Of a stretch of 53,380 nucleotides of DNA, positions 25,723-36,200 are shown piece by piece; position 1 is the first letter of the stretch; every line of letters begins with the position of its first letter. The translations under genes and the position numbers were made by a program. Source of the stretch: Verrucomicrobiota bacterium (GTDB lineage: Bacteria; Verrucomicrobiota; Verrucomicrobiia; Chthoniobacterales; Terrimicrobiaceae); assembly GCA_026398275.1 (NCBI GenBank), contig JAPLTF010000037.1, positions 1 to 53,380 of the forward strand, written 5' to 3'. The notes beneath the pieces were generated by a model. That model was not told the origin of the DNA, ran no database searches, and saw only the letters and a list, made by a program, of their open reading frames with translations.

Positions 25723-26858
25723 CGCGCCAGCTCGTAAGCCTCCTCGGTCAGGCTCGCCACATGCTCCCAGGTGTAATTTTTCTCAACGACCTCCCTCGCG
25801 TTCCGCCCAAGGCGTTCGCGCAAATTGGAATCCTCGAACAGGATGGCCAGCTGACCCGCGATGCCCTGCGGATCGGAGTCCACGAAGAACCCCGTCTGCC
25901 CGGGCTCAATGAAGTCCTCGGTTCCGTTGATCCTTGTGGCCACAATCGGCAGCCCGCACGCAGCGGCCTCGATGGTGGCGAGACTGAATGCCTCGTAGTG
26001 GCTCGGAAAGAGGAACACGTCGCCCGCGGCGAGCGCGGTCGGAATGTCATTGCGAAAGCCCCCGAACCGAATCCTGTGTGCCGCCCCGACCGAGCGGGCG
26101 AGTTCCTGAAACCGCCCGCGATCCGGGTCATCCCCCGCCACAAAAAGGTTCGCATCCGGCAGGAGCGCGACCGCCCGTATCGCGGTCTCCAGCCCTTTGC
26201 GGCTCCACTCGCCTCCGCTGAACACCGCCACTTTGTCGTCGGGCTGAAATCCATTTTCCGCCCTCCACTTCCCCCGCTCCTCCGCAGTGGTGGGATGAAA
26301 AACCCGGATGTCCGCGGCGTTGGGAACGATCCGGACCGGGGCGGGGCCGATGGCATAGGTGTCGCGCAGCTCGCGCTCGACCCCGCGCGAGACCGGCAGA
26401 AAGACGGGCGGCTTTTTCCCCTCGCGCCACGTGTAGAGATCAGCCTCCGCGCGGCACGTCGCCTTCAGGTAGAGGCGGCGGGTCATGCGCCTCGCGAAAG
26501 ACACCCTTTCGCCGGACGCGGTATTTTCCAGCACGCGCATTTTGACGGGCTGGATATTTTGAATGGTGACGACATTTGCGCGCAGCGTGTTGCAGCCGAT
26601 CGAATGCACGATGTCATAGTCGTGGCGCGCCAGCAGGCGGTTCACCGCAAAGTGATAGGAGGCGAAGTCCGCCACCTCCGGCCAGCCGGGACCCGGCACG
26701 CGGTGCCAGCGGACGGCCTGCAAATCCAGATCCTCGACCTTGCGGGCATACAGATGCACGTCGTGGCCGCGCCGGGCGAGGATCTCGGCGACCTCATTGA
26801 CCGCGCGGGCGCTGCCGTCCCGCCGGTTGCAGTTGATCATGGCAAAAGCGATTCGCAT
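25719..26858 (-). CDS. GT4-family glycosyltransferase
   Basis: The protein has 379 residues and a GT-B fold. It begins M-R-I-A-F-A-M-I-N-C-N-R-R-D-G-S-A-R and has V-A-V-F-S-G-G-E-W-S-R-K-G-L in the donor domain. The E-x7-E motif is in Y-E-A-F-S-L-A-T-I-E-A-A-A-C-G-L-P. This resembles the WaaG-like branch that acts on lipopolysaccharide core, but the similarity is not enough to assign it. It follows the ligase-like gene by 4 nt and is the first glycosyltransferase of the operon. Confidence 0.85.
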   Translation of the reverse strand: MRIAFAMINCNRRDGSARAVNEVAEILARRGHDVHLYARKVEDLDLQAVRWHRVPGPGWPEVADFASYHFAVNRLLARHDYDIVHSIGCNTLRANVVTIQNIQPVKMRVLENTASGERVSFARRMTRRLYLKATCRAEADLYTWREGKKPPVFLPVSRGVERELRDTYAIGPAPVRIVPNAADIRVFHPTTAEERGKWRAENGFQPDDKVAVFSGGEWSRKGLETAIRAVALLPDANLFVAGDDPDRGRFQELARSVGAAHRIRFGGFRNDIPTALAAGDVFLFPSHYEAFSLATIEAAACGLPIVATRINGTEDFIEPGQTGFFVDSDPQGIAGQLAILFEDSNLRERLGRNAREVVEKNYTWEHVASLTEEAYELAR

Positions 26859-26862
26859 AGGT

Positions 26863-28197
26863 TCAGGCCATGGCGGGGCGGGCCCGGAGGGCTGCCGCCT
26901 GCTTCATTCGATCAAGAGCCATTTTCGGGTTGGCTGCAAACCCTGTGAAAATAAAGAAGACCGCCGAGCTCGGTCCGGCAAGCCAGTCTCCAACCATCAG
27001 CACCACCGCGCCGGTGATGAAGAGCGCCTTGAACATCATCAGCGACTCGTTCCTCAGACCCGCGCGCTCCATGGCCCTCACCCTCGCCCAGACAAGGTAG
27101 AACGCGTAGAAGAAGCAGAACGAACCGATCCAGCCGAACGAGAAAATAATGGAAAAATACCCGTTGTCCCCGATGGCGGATCCGGACTCCAGCGTCCCGG
27201 TATTGACGCGCCCGCCCAACCCGCTGGATCCAAGCCCTGTTCCGAGAGGGTTTTTCAGGGCTGTGGTAAGCCCGTACCCCGCAATTCCGATTCTCCCCTT
27301 GAAGGATCCGTCCTCGGTGATGTTGCTGAATGTTTGAAGCCGCTTGTTGACTTTCTCGGAAGAGAGTTTCCCAAGGAAGAAATTCGCCCCGAAGGCACCC
27401 ACACAAAGCAACACGATGATCCGGAAAGAGTTTTTCCCGCCGTTCAAAAGCGGGTAGAGCACGGTCGCCAGGATGATCGTGATGATCGACGTCCGCACGA
27501 ATGTCAGCAGGATGGTCGCCAGAATCAGGGCGACAGACGCCCAGCCGGTCACGTTGCGCCAGCGCTTTGAAATCAGCATCGGAATCACCGCAAACGACAG
27601 AAACCCGGCGAACGGCCCCCGCTCAGCCATTGTCGAGAAGACGACCATCTCCGTGGATTTCAGCTTCCCGAGATAGCCCTCAAACCCGACCGCCCTCACC
27701 CAGAACGCATCCCAGGGAGGGATCGTGTAATATTGATACCATCCGTAGATGCAGGCGACAACCGCCGCCCAGCCGATGGATTTGATCCAGCGATCCAGAA
27801 CTTTTTCGTTCCCGCCTGCAAGCGCCGCGCAGCACATGATCGAGATCGGCGCCACATACTCGGCCAGCGCGTAAACCGCCGCGAGCCCGTTGCGGACGAT
27901 CCCCACGACGAACGCCATCGCCAGCGCCCAGGCAAACAGCCGCATGATCTTTTGAAACGAGGGAGGGAACCGGTTGTAGTGCTGGACAACCATCAGGAAG
28001 ACCAGCCCCGAAACCACCAGAGGGGTCAGACTGATCGGCGAGAACGCGTTGAAGGCTCCCTGCATCCAGTCGACATAGCGCCGGATCCCGCGGTTGAAGA
28101 CCGTCACCCAAACCACGTAATCAATGATCCAGCTCGAATGCTTGAAATACAGCACGACCGCCGGAGCCACGATCAGAAGCGCGACGAACCAGTCCAT
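26863..28197 (-). CDS. O-antigen ligase/polymerase-like membrane protein
   Basis: The protein has about 444 residues and roughly 11 membrane segments. A large loop before the last spans contains N-P-L-G-T-G-L-G-S-S-G, the pattern seen in Wzy_C/WaaL/RfaL-like proteins. These join or polymerise lipid-linked glycan units on the periplasmic side. It could be the Wzy polymerase or the ligase of this locus; sequence alone does not decide. The ATG at 28197 has a purine-rich GGGGAGGG about 8 nt upstream, while the longer frame to 28308 would start in polar sequence. It leads the minus-strand operon of five GT4 genes, and its promoter lies in 28198-28322, shared with the divergent GT gene. Confidence 0.8.
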   Translation of the reverse strand: MDWFVALLIVAPAVVLYFKHSSWIIDYVVWVTVFNRGIRRYVDWMQGAFNAFSPISLTPLVVSGLVFLMVVQHYNRFPPSFQKIMRLFAWALAMAFVVGIVRNGLAAVYALAEYVAPISIMCCAALAGGNEKVLDRWIKSIGWAAVVACIYGWYQYYTIPPWDAFWVRAVGFEGYLGKLKSTEMVVFSTMAERGPFAGFLSFAVIPMLISKRWRNVTGWASVALILATILLTFVRTSIITIILATVLYPLLNGGKNSFRIIVLLCVGAFGANFFLGKLSSEKVNKRLQTFSNITEDGSFKGRIGIAGYGLTTALKNPLGTGLGSSGLGGRVNTGTLESGSAIGDNGYFSIIFSFGWIGSFCFFYAFYLVWARVRAMERAGLRNESLMMFKALFITGAVVLMVGDWLAGPSSAVFFIFTGFAANPKMALDRMKQAAALRARPAMA

Positions 28198-28322
28198 CAG
28201 CGCGCCCTCCCCGCCACGGGCTCCCCCCGCAGGAGAATGCAAACGAGTGACTCCGGAAATCTGATCATTGGACCATTTCGGGATACCCTTTCCGGCAACC
28301 GGGTGCAATAACTACGGTTCGC

Positions 28323-29627
28323 ATGGAGACCCCGCGGAGACGACTCGTTCTGTTTACCAGCCTGCCCAAGGTCGGCGGACATTCCACCCTCACCTACGGA
28401 TTGTGCCGGCTGCTGAAGCCGGATTTTGCGCGCATCGAAATCTGGTGCAAGGTCATGCCGGAACACGGCCACTCGGAGCCGCTCGCAGACAAATTGCGGG
28501 AGCTGGGCTGCGAAGTGAACATGCTCTCCGATCTCCACGGAAAACTCCGCGCCGCTCAGGTGTTCCGGTTTTTTGTGCGAAATCTTTTGCGGCCGCCGGA
28601 TGTGTTTTTTGCGCTGGCCATGCGGCACCTGTCGCCGCTGCTGGCAGTCCTGTCGCTCGCAAGGAAACGGATCTACTACCAGATCACCCATGACCTGAAA
28701 CCCGGCACCGTCCGCATGCTGAAAACCTACGCGCGCTTCTTTTCGAAGATCGTATTTATCTGCCCGGCGACATTTGAGGATTTCACGGGGACCGCCACCG
28801 CCGGGCAAATTTCCGAAAACTCCCCCCCTGACGACCAGGCCCCAGGGGGCATGGGCGTCCCGCCCGTGCAGGCGCTCGTTGGACCGCGAAGGCCAGTCTC
28901 CAAACAGGCGGGACGCCTGTTCCCCCTGTTTGGCACGACTTCAAAAGTTGCGCCAATCGCTGCGCAACTTGAAAAATATTCCTGGATCCCGCAATCTTCC
29001 GAGATCCCCGTGACCGCGAAGGATCAGCTCCCCGCCGAGCGCTGCACCGCTGCCGCTGAGGGCTCGCCGCTCCGCTTCGGCATCATCGGGCGGCTCACGG
29101 AGGAAAAGGGCGCGGAGGTCATGCGGGAGTTCGCTGATTCGGCGGATGCCGATTGCGAGCTCCATGTCGCCGGGAGTGGACGCATGGAGCCCGCCTTCCG
29201 CGAACTCGCCGGACGCGATGCCCGCCCGGGCAAACCGGTCGTGCATTTCCACGGCGCGTTCGATCCGGCGGGACGAGAGGACTTTCTGCGGAAATTTTTC
29301 TGCGGCATCGACCACCTCGTCGTGCCGTCGCAGGACGAGTGGGAAACGCTCAGCATGGCCGCGCTCGAAAGCCTCCAGCACGGCGTGCCCTGCGTCATCT
29401 GCCGCACGGGCGGACTGAAATCGTTCGCGCACCCGGACCTCGGCCCAGCGCCGGATTCCGTCATTCGCCTCGTTGACGCTGCAGATCTCCCCGCCATGCT
29501 TGACGATCTTTCCCGACAGCCAAGGCCATCCTGGGAATCGACCGGCCAAGCCTGCCTTGAGCACTATGACCGGCACTTTTCCGATGCCGCCATTTTGAAA
29601 CGCTGGCAGGATCTCCTGGTTCGTTAA
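28323..29627 (+). CDS. GT4-family glycosyltransferase with REP-like palindromes in its linker
   Basis: The 434-residue protein has a GT-B fold. The N-terminal domain shows F-T-S-L-P-K-V-G-G-H-S-T-L-T-Y-G, and the donor domain has RFGIIGRLTEEKGAEVM. E-x7-E is in E-T-L-S-M-A-A-L-E-S. Between F-T-G-T-A (about residue 160) and L-E-K-Y-S-W-I-P-Q (about 217) lies a proline/glycine-rich stretch. Its DNA contains two palindromes, and one (G-G-M-G-V-P-P-V-Q in translation) has the look of a mobile REP-type repeat. The stretch is in frame and falls in the inter-domain linker, so the enzyme may tolerate it. The gene is divergent from the ligase operon and convergent with the next GT gene. Confidence 0.8.
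   Translation: METPRRRLVLFTSLPKVGGHSTLTYGLCRLLKPDFARIEIWCKVMPEHGHSEPLADKLRELGCEVNMLSDLHGKLRAAQVFRFFVRNLLRPPDVFFALAMRHLSPLLAVLSLARKRIYYQITHDLKPGTVRMLKTYARFFSKIVFICPATFEDFTGTATAGQISENSPPDDQAPGGMGVPPVQALVGPRRPVSKQAGRLFPLFGTTSKVAPIAAQLEKYSWIPQSSEIPVTAKDQLPAERCTAAAEGSPLRFGIIGRLTEEKGAEVMREFADSADADCELHVAGSGRMEPAFRELAGRDARPGKPVVHFHGAFDPAGREDFLRKFFCGIDHLVVPSQDEWETLSMAALESLQHGVPCVICRTGGLKSFAHPDLGPAPDSVIRLVDAADLPAMLDDLSRQPRPSWESTGQACLEHYDRHFSDAAILKRWQDLLVR
28847..28926 (+). repeat. REP-like palindromic element inside a coding region
   Basis: GGCGTCCCGCC (28854-28864) and GGCGGGACGCC (28907-28917) are perfect 11-bp inverted arms, flanked outside by GGGGG and CCCCC. The arms with spacer make a GC-rich hairpin of about 80 bp. 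Its translated G-M-G-V-P-P-V-Q and Q-A-G-R-L-F-P-L words are, in my knowledge, recurrent in translated repeats of Planctomycetes and Verrucomicrobiota. A second palindrome, AAGTTGCGC (28945-28953) with GCGCAACTT (28962-28970), follows. Confidence 0.75.
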
Positions 29628-30844
29628 GCCCGCCGGGATTCGAGGATGCCCATCATCTGATCCGCGACATCGCCGATCTCAAAATACTTCTCGGCCGCAA
29701 GCCTCGAGATCGTCACCGCCTCCGGCCCCTCCCTCCGCATAAAAACCTCGCCGATGGCGTCGCAGAGCGCTTCTGCGGATTCCGCACCCAACACGATATC
29801 GCGGGAGCTCAGATAATCGCGATTCCCGTTCGTGGAGCCGACAATCACCGGAATCCCGCAGGCCTGCGCCTCGGCGACGGACGAACCAAAATCCTCCTCC
29901 TCGCTCGGCTGGATGAGGACATCGTGCGCGCGAATCAGCTCCGGCACCCCGTCGCGGGGAACATGCTTCCGCCAGACAAGACGCTCCGGATACGGAAAGT
30001 CCTCGATCAGCCTTTCATACCCGCAGACCATCCGGACGTCGCCCGCGATCGTGAGCCGGATGTCCCATCCGCGGGAAACCGCCAGCTCCGCCGCGGAGAG
30101 GAAAAGATCGAGGCGCTTGCGGGGAACGATTCTTCCCAGCCAAAGGCAGCGGAGTTCCCCGGGCGTGCGCTGCCGGGTGCCGGGGTGAAATGCCTCCAAA
30201 TCGACCGGATACGGAAGGGCCGAAACCTTCGCCTCCTCGAATCCAAACAAACTCACAAGCGACGTTTTCGACTGCCTGCTTCCGACGATCACATGGTCGG
30301 AAAATGGAAACGGAGGAAGCCCGGCGGGTGAGAGCCGCATCCGCGCGAGGCACAGCCATTTCCAGGCGGCGGCCGTGCCGGAAACATTTTTGATCTGCTT
30401 AAAGTGCCGCAAAACCGCCCGCGCATCCGTCCCCGGAGGCCCCTGGGCAAAGGCGATGTTGGGGAGCCCCGGCACACGGCCCCGCGCGTAGTCGCCCAGC
30501 CAGAGGAAGCGATCGAACGGCTCGCGCGAGTGCGCCGCAGAAACCGATTTCAAGAGCGCCCGGTGATAGGTCGCAGAATCCAGCCTGCAAGCCAGCGGCC
30601 CGAGCAATGGAAGCTTCTCCACCTTTCGCCTCAAACCATCGGCAATCGGGTTGACCGTCTCGTGAAACCTGAAAAGCGGATGATCTCCCAATAGCGGACG
30701 GGGATCGACAAAGCTGGATTTGGAGAAAAAATCCACCCGGCATCCACGGGCCAACATGGCCTGCAACAACAGGCCGTTCGCGCCAGCCATGCTCCCGGAT
30801 GCGGACGAAACAAATCCTGTCACAGCAAGCTTGAGCTCCGGCAT
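29624..30844 (-). CDS. GT4-family glycosyltransferase
   Basis: The 406-residue protein has a GT-B fold. The N-terminus is G-S-M-A-G-A-N-G-L-L-L-Q-A-M, the middle C-L-W-L-G-R-I-V-P-R-K-R-L-D, and E-x7-E lies in E-D-F-G-S-S-V-A-E-A-Q-A-C-G. It ends tail to tail with the previous gene; the two TAA stops overlap over 29624-29627. It is separated from the folA gene behind it and may have its own promoter in 30845-30914. The donor sugar is unknown. Confidence 0.85.
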   Translation of the reverse strand: MPELKLAVTGFVSSASGSMAGANGLLLQAMLARGCRVDFFSKSSFVDPRPLLGDHPLFRFHETVNPIADGLRRKVEKLPLLGPLACRLDSATYHRALLKSVSAAHSREPFDRFLWLGDYARGRVPGLPNIAFAQGPPGTDARAVLRHFKQIKNVSGTAAAWKWLCLARMRLSPAGLPPFPFSDHVIVGSRQSKTSLVSLFGFEEAKVSALPYPVDLEAFHPGTRQRTPGELRCLWLGRIVPRKRLDLFLSAAELAVSRGWDIRLTIAGDVRMVCGYERLIEDFPYPERLVWRKHVPRDGVPELIRAHDVLIQPSEEEDFGSSVAEAQACGIPVIVGSTNGNRDYLSSRDIVLGAESAEALCDAIGEVFMRREGPEAVTISRLAAEKYFEIGDVADQMMGILESRRA

Positions 30845-30914
30845 TTTCAGGGATCCTTTTTCAAATCGAAGAAAGAACAGAATGAAGTCTCAAGCTCCAA
30901 ACGCAAGACCGGCT

Positions 30915-31400
30915 TCAGCCCTCTGGATGAATCGCCGGGCCGGGAGTTTGCCCGATGCGCCGGAATCTCCGGATCGTATAGCCATCCCCCGCGAGGACGA
31001 CTTCGCCGGCATCGAATTCCGATTCAAACTCCGGAAACCACGTGTCCCCCTCGACCCGCATGTCCACAAGCGTGAGCAGGATCTCCCGGCACTGCGGAAG
31101 CAACGCCGCATACAGTTCGGCCCCCCCGATCACATAAACCTCGCGCCCGTCTCCAGGAGGAACAATCTCCGGGGGATCCCGAAAAACCCGCACCCCTTCA
31201 ATCGAAGCGGTCCGCGAAAGCACCCAGTTCTCCCGCCCCGGCAGCGGCTTCCCAAGCGACTCGAACGTCTTCCGCCCCATCACGATCACATGCCCGAGGG
31301 TCGTGCGCTTGAAAAATTTCAGGTCCTCCGATAGGTGCCACGGGATCTTCCCCCCGGCCCCGATCACCCGGTCCCGCGACATGGCAGCAATGGCGATCAT
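30915..31400 (-). CDS. folA: dihydrofolate reductase
   Basis: The 161-residue protein reduces dihydrofolate to tetrahydrofolate with NADPH in the cytoplasm. It shows the family landmarks: M-I-A-I-A-A-M-S-R-D-R-V-I-G at the start, W-H-L-S-E-D-L-K-F-F-K with the catalytic Asp, H-V-I-V-M-G-R-K-T-F-E-S, N-W-V-L-S-R and V-I-G-G-A-E-L-Y. Length fits the family. I chose the ATG at 31400; the frame extends to 31445 with residues that do not resemble DHFR. It follows thyA by 106 nt, the usual pairing, since ThyA makes the dihydrofolate that FolA recycles. Confidence 0.9.
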   Translation of the reverse strand: MIAIAAMSRDRVIGAGGKIPWHLSEDLKFFKRTTLGHVIVMGRKTFESLGKPLPGRENWVLSRTASIEGVRVFRDPPEIVPPGDGREVYVIGGAELYAALLPQCREILLTLVDMRVEGDTWFPEFESEFDAGEVVLAGDGYTIRRFRRIGQTPGPAIHPEG

Positions 31401-31506
31401 GGCGAGACAGCAAACCGGAAGTTGGTGATCGGAAAGATCAAACAACCGTGCCCCGCGCGGGAAGATTTGACTCTCCGCGCTCCGCTTTCCGCTCTCCGGT
31501 TTTCTT

Positions 31507-32301
31507 TCATATCGAAATCTCGGCCTTGATCGCCGGGTGCGGGTCGTATCCCTCCAGCGTGAAATCTTCGAATCGAAAATCTTCCAGATTTTTCACAGCC
31601 GGGTTGAGAACCATGCGTGGGAGCGGGCGGCATTCGCGGGCGAGTTGTTCGCGCGCCTGGTCGAGGTGATTGGCATACAGATGGAGATCGCCGAACGTGT
31701 GGACAAATTCCCCGGGCTTCAATCCGGTCACCTGCGCGACCATCATGGTGAGCATGGCATAGGACGCGATGTTGAACGGGACACCGAGGAAGAGGTCCGC
31801 GCTCCGCTGGTAGAGCTGGCAGCTCAGTTCGCCGTCCTGAACGTAAAACTGAAACAGCGCATGACACGGCGCGAGAGCCATCAGGTTGAGCTCGCCAGGA
31901 TTCCATGCGCAGACCACCAGCCGCCGGCTGTCGGGATTCGCGCGGATCTGCGCGACCACCTCCCCGATCTGGTCGATCGACGAGCCGTCCGGCTTCCGCC
32001 AGTCCCGCCACTGCGCTCCATAGACGCGGCCGAGGTTCCCCTCCTCATCCGCCCACTCGTCCCAGATCGTCACCTTGTTATCGCGCAGGTAGCCAACATT
32101 CGTCTCGCCCCTGAGAAACCAGAGCAGCTCGTGAATGATCGACCGCAGGTGCACCTTTTTTGTCGTGACCAGCGGAAACCCGTCCCGCAGATCAAACCGC
32201 TCCTGCGCCCCGAAAATCGAATGCGTCCCCGTCCCCGTGCGGTCGGATTTGAAGCGGCCTTTCTCAAGGACCAGGCGGAGAAGTCGGTGGTATTGTTCCA
32301 T
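31507..32301 (-). CDS. thyA: thymidylate synthase
   Basis: The 264-residue protein converts dUMP to dTMP with methylene-tetrahydrofolate. It has the landmarks S-D-R-T-G-T-G-T near the start, [11 protein letters not shown], the active-site [11 protein letters not shown] and [22 protein letters not shown]. The end is the usual [11 protein letters not shown]. With the ATG at 32301 it has exactly the length of E. coli ThyA, so the longer frame to 32403 is rejected. It is divergent from a GT1 gene, with a 131-nt shared promoter region. Confidence 0.95.
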   Translation of the reverse strand: MEQYHRLLRLVLEKGRFKSDRTGTGTHSIFGAQERFDLRDGFPLVTTKKVHLRSIIHELLWFLRGETNVGYLRDNKVTIWDEWADEEGNLGRVYGAQWRDWRKPDGSSIDQIGEVVAQIRANPDSRRLVVCAWNPGELNLMALAPCHALFQFYVQDGELSCQLYQRSADLFLGVPFNIASYAMLTMMVAQVTGLKPGEFVHTFGDLHLYANHLDQAREQLARECRPLPRMVLNPAVKNLEDFRFEDFTLEGYDPHPAIKAEISI

Positions 32302-32432
32302 GCCGGTGGGAGAGTATCCGGTGGCCGGCCCTCTTGGCAATTCCGGCGGATGAGGTTTCCGCATTCCGCCGCACCCGTGCCCAGGATCGAAAAACGCTCG
32401 CATTGCTCCCCCCTCCAGTGCAGAGGATGCAC

Positions 32433-33683
32433 ATGCGCGTCACCTTCGCCTCCCTCGGAACACTCGGGGATTTGCACCCGCTTCTCGCCGTGGCACGCGC
32501 GGTTCAAAATCGTGGCGATGATGTGACGATCGCCTCGTCGAAAGGTTTTGGCGGCTACGTCGTGTCGCTGGGTTTTCGCTTCTGCCCGATTCGGCCGGAC
32601 CTCGAGCCCGGCTTCGGCCAGGTGAGCTGGCTGAGTGATCCAGCCCGGGGACCGGAGCGGCTTCTGCGCGAAGAGGTCTTCCCATCGGTGCGCCAGACTT
32701 ACGGGGATTTGCTCGAAGCCTGCCGGACAGCGGACCTTCTGGTGGTCGGAGAGCTGGTCTATGTCGCTCCGCTTGTCGCCGCAAAAACCGGGATTCCGTG
32801 GGTGAATGCGGTCCTCTCGCCAAGCTCGTTTCTGTCCTCACTCGACCCCTGCGTGCTCGCGCCAGCCCCCGCATTCCACCACCTGCGGCATTTCGGCCCC
32901 CTGCCGCACCGGCTCCTCCTGGGCTACGGAGACCGCCTCACGTCGCGCTGGGCGGAACCGTTATACATGTTCCGCCGGAAGCTCGGGTTCGCCCCGGGCA
33001 GGAATCCCGTCTACCATGACAAGCACTCCCCTCACCTGACCCTCGCACTCTTTCCGAAGCTCTTCGCCGCGCCCCAATCCGACTGGCCGCCACAGGTCCG
33101 GCAAACAGGATTCCCGTTCTTTGAACAGCCGCCGCAAGCAACCGACAGCCTGCCGATTGAATCCTTCCTGGATGCCGGAAGTCCGCCGCTGGTTTTCACC
33201 CTGGGATCCTCGATGGTTGGGATCGCCGGTGATTTCTACGCTGAGGCGGCGCGGGCGGCCGCAGCCCTCGGACGCCGCGCGATTTTGCTCATCGGAAAAA
33301 ACCCGCCGCCCACCGGTCTCCCGGACTCGATTCTCCCCGTGGCTTATGCCCCGCTGGAATCGATCTTCCCCCGGGCCGCGGCCGTCATCCACCACGGCGG
33401 GATCGGCAGCTGCGCCATGGCGCTGCGCTGCGGGGTTCCATCGCTGGTCATCCCGTTCGCCTACGATCAGCCGGACAATGCCGAGCGCCTCCGCAAGCTC
33501 GGCGTTGCCCGGACGCTGAAGCGCAGCCGGGCCTCCGCCGGTTCGCTCGTTCGCATGTTGAATCAGGTCCTCGATAATCACCGGATGCGGGCTGATGCGC
33601 TGCAGTTGGCACATCGGATCACACCGGACAAGGACCTGAGCCTGACAATCCAAGCTCTGGACAATCTGGTGCAGCCCGCGTGA
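32433..33683 (+). CDS. GT1 (UGT-like) glycosyltransferase
   Basis: The protein has about 416 residues and a GT-B fold of the UGT/MGT type. The N-terminus is [23 protein letters not shown]. The donor-site signature contains H-H-G-G-I-G-S, with [21 protein letters not shown] after it. It most resembles RhlB-like rhamnosyltransferases and sterol/lipid glycosyltransferases, which decorate hydrophobic acceptors. The ATG at 32433 has AGAGG six nt upstream and is preferred over the one at 32427 or the far one at 32334. It precedes an ABC exporter gene, so a glycolipid made here could be exported by it (inference). Confidence 0.8.
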   Translation: MRVTFASLGTLGDLHPLLAVARAVQNRGDDVTIASSKGFGGYVVSLGFRFCPIRPDLEPGFGQVSWLSDPARGPERLLREEVFPSVRQTYGDLLEACRTADLLVVGELVYVAPLVAAKTGIPWVNAVLSPSSFLSSLDPCVLAPAPAFHHLRHFGPLPHRLLLGYGDRLTSRWAEPLYMFRRKLGFAPGRNPVYHDKHSPHLTLALFPKLFAAPQSDWPPQVRQTGFPFFEQPPQATDSLPIESFLDAGSPPLVFTLGSSMVGIAGDFYAEAARAAAALGRRAILLIGKNPPPTGLPDSILPVAYAPLESIFPRAAAVIHHGGIGSCAMALRCGVPSLVIPFAYDQPDNAERLRKLGVARTLKRSRASAGSLVRMLNQVLDNHRMRADALQLAHRITPDKDLSLTIQALDNLVQPA

Positions 33684-33752
33684 GCCAGCTGAAAGCCCTT
33701 CTTGGCTTGTGGGGAAGACCAATCCCATATCCACTGCTCCTGCCGTAATGCC

Positions 33753-35628
<1,876 letters not shown>

Positions 35629-35742
35629 GGAAATTCAGAGGACGTAGAGGAAACCTGCTTCGCGCCCCAATTTCCACACTTTTTTTCAAAAGGCCGAGGA
35701 AAAGCCGAGTGTCAAAAAATGGCTGGCCAAAGTCGAACCTTG

Positions 35743-35751
35743 TGCTATTAT
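35743..35751 (+). promoter_or_regulatory. possible extended -10 promoter of the small winged-helix gene
   Basis: TG-C-TATTAT (35743-35751) matches an extended -10 box 9 nt before the ATG at 35761. No good -35 is visible, and the leader would be very short. It nevertheless favours the 35761 start over the ATG at 35719. Confidence 0.3.
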
Positions 35752-35760
35752 CGGGTTCTT

Positions 35761-36066
35761 ATGCTTATGCAACGGAAAAGTGCTTTCTCTCGTCGTCTTC
35801 CTGATTTGGTGACCGAAGAGTTGGTTGCGGTGCTCTCCAAGAAGAGTTCATTCGAATTCAAGCAGTTATTCGACGTGGTCCACGAGCGCCTTCGGGCGCG
35901 CAACGCCGCCAGCGGCGGCGAGGAGATGCTGCGCCTCCGTGCTTACGAAAAACTCCAGAATCTCGTTTCCCGTGGCATGGTCAAGAAAACCGGAAAAAAA
36001 TACAAAGGGCTTGCCTCGCTTGCCAAAGCGTTGACTCCGGCCGAGCCCATCCCCGTCGGGAAGTAG
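35761..36066 (+). CDS. small winged-helix-like protein of unknown function
   Basis: The protein has 101 residues, is basic and is mostly helical. E-E-L-V-A-V-L-S-K-K-S-S-F-E-F-K-Q-L-F could be a recognition-helix region. R-L-R-A-Y-E-K-L-Q-N-L-V-S-R-G-M-V-K-K-T-G-K-K-Y reads as the last helix and wing of a winged-helix domain. I do not recognise a named family; a DNA-binding or nucleoid role is a guess. The frame could start at 35719, but that ATG lies before the possible -10 box. It stands alone between a tRNA gene and the pilT-like genes. Confidence 0.6.
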   Translation: MLMQRKSAFSRRLPDLVTEELVAVLSKKSSFEFKQLFDVVHERLRARNAASGGEEMLRLRAYEKLQNLVSRGMVKKTGKKYKGLASLAKALTPAEPIPVGK

Positions 36067-36112
36067 CCTTTCCTCTTTCAGGTTTTTTCTGGCGGCGCTA
36101 CGCTGATCGCGT

Positions 36113-36143
36113 GGCGGGCATTTCTCCCGCCTGACGAATTTTT
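36113..36143 (+). terminator. weak rho-independent terminator-like hairpin
   Basis: GGCGGG (36113-36118) pairs with CCCGCC (36126-36131) over a 7-nt loop, and a six-T run follows at 36138-36143. The gap between stem and T-run is 6 nt, longer than ideal. It lies after the small winged-helix gene and before pilT. Confidence 0.45.
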
Positions 36144-36200
36144 TCGAAGGGATAGGAAAAACTTGGATTGCTTTGCGTTGGCTGGTAAACGCATTCGAAC

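Noticed and set aside
35719-35760. Upstream ATG extending the small winged-helix protein by 14 residues
   Set aside because: The extension crosses the possible extended -10 box, and the residues show no pattern.
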